Shown here: positions 62,447 to 62,479 of the stretch, piece after piece
Layout of the letters: each line of letters begins with the position of its first letter
How positions within the stretch are numbered: position 1 is the first letter of the stretch
Origin: Helochares maculicollis
Lineage: Eukaryota > Arthropoda > Insecta > Coleoptera > Hydrophilidae
Assembly: GCA_033557835.1 (NCBI GenBank)
Contig: JAWQRO010000070.1
Coordinates: 1 to 62,479, forward strand
Direction: 5' to 3'
Length of the DNA: 62,479 nucleotides
Notes under the pieces: generated by a model
Database searches by the model: none
What the model saw: the letters and a program-made list of their open reading frames with translations, nothing else
Told to the model about the DNA's origin: nothing
Position numbers and translations under genes: made by a program

Positions 62447-62479
62447 GATATTCTCTAAAGATATAAATAAGGCTTTCTT

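Overview
This is a gene-sparse, AT-rich stretch of an insect nuclear genome. The evidence is spliced genes with GT/AG introns, clear insect orthologues (an Hr51/unfulfilled-type nuclear receptor, CERT, Tim50, SMC6, a CP2-family factor) and at least nine mariner-type transposon copies or relics. A beetle is plausible but not proven. There are no bacterial genes, rRNA, tRNA or CRISPR arrays that I can see.

Layout. 0-2 kb: the 3' end of a mariner, a non-LTR retrotransposon relic, and two exons of the mitochondrial import subunit Tim50 (minus). 6.4-9.5 kb: the first two coding exons of an Hr51/NR2E3-type nuclear receptor (minus); its second zinc-finger exon is not found between it and Tim50. 9.5-31.5 kb: a gene desert with several islands of raised GC (candidate enhancers), three mariners and a mariner relic, and one isolated exon-like segment. 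31.9-43.9 kb: a complete nine-exon CERT ceramide-transfer gene (565 aa), with a mariner, an IS630-like relic and a non-LTR relic in its introns. 47.2-49.6 kb: two divergent two- or three-exon genes for small secreted proteins (72 and 104 aa). 49.7-52.8 kb: a complete six-exon gene for mitochondrial ribosome-binding factor A (353 aa, minus), with a Mos1-like mariner in its last intron. 53.5-59.4 kb: a complete thirteen-exon SMC6 gene (1069 aa), divergent from RBFA. 59.8-60.7 kb: an internally deleted mariner. 62.06-62.35 kb: the terminal exon of a TFCP2/gemini-type transcription factor (minus).

The housekeeping genes act in unrelated processes: mitochondrial protein import (Tim50), mitoribosome maturation (RBFA), ER-to-Golgi ceramide transfer (CERT) and DNA repair/chromosome structure (SMC6). 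The two small secreted proteins are the least understood genes here. The most striking mobile-element result is that two distant mariner copies carry the same internal deletion of the transposase core, as expected for a non-autonomous family mobilised in trans. Exon coordinates were derived by hand from splice signals and reading-frame continuity; no alignments or searches were run.
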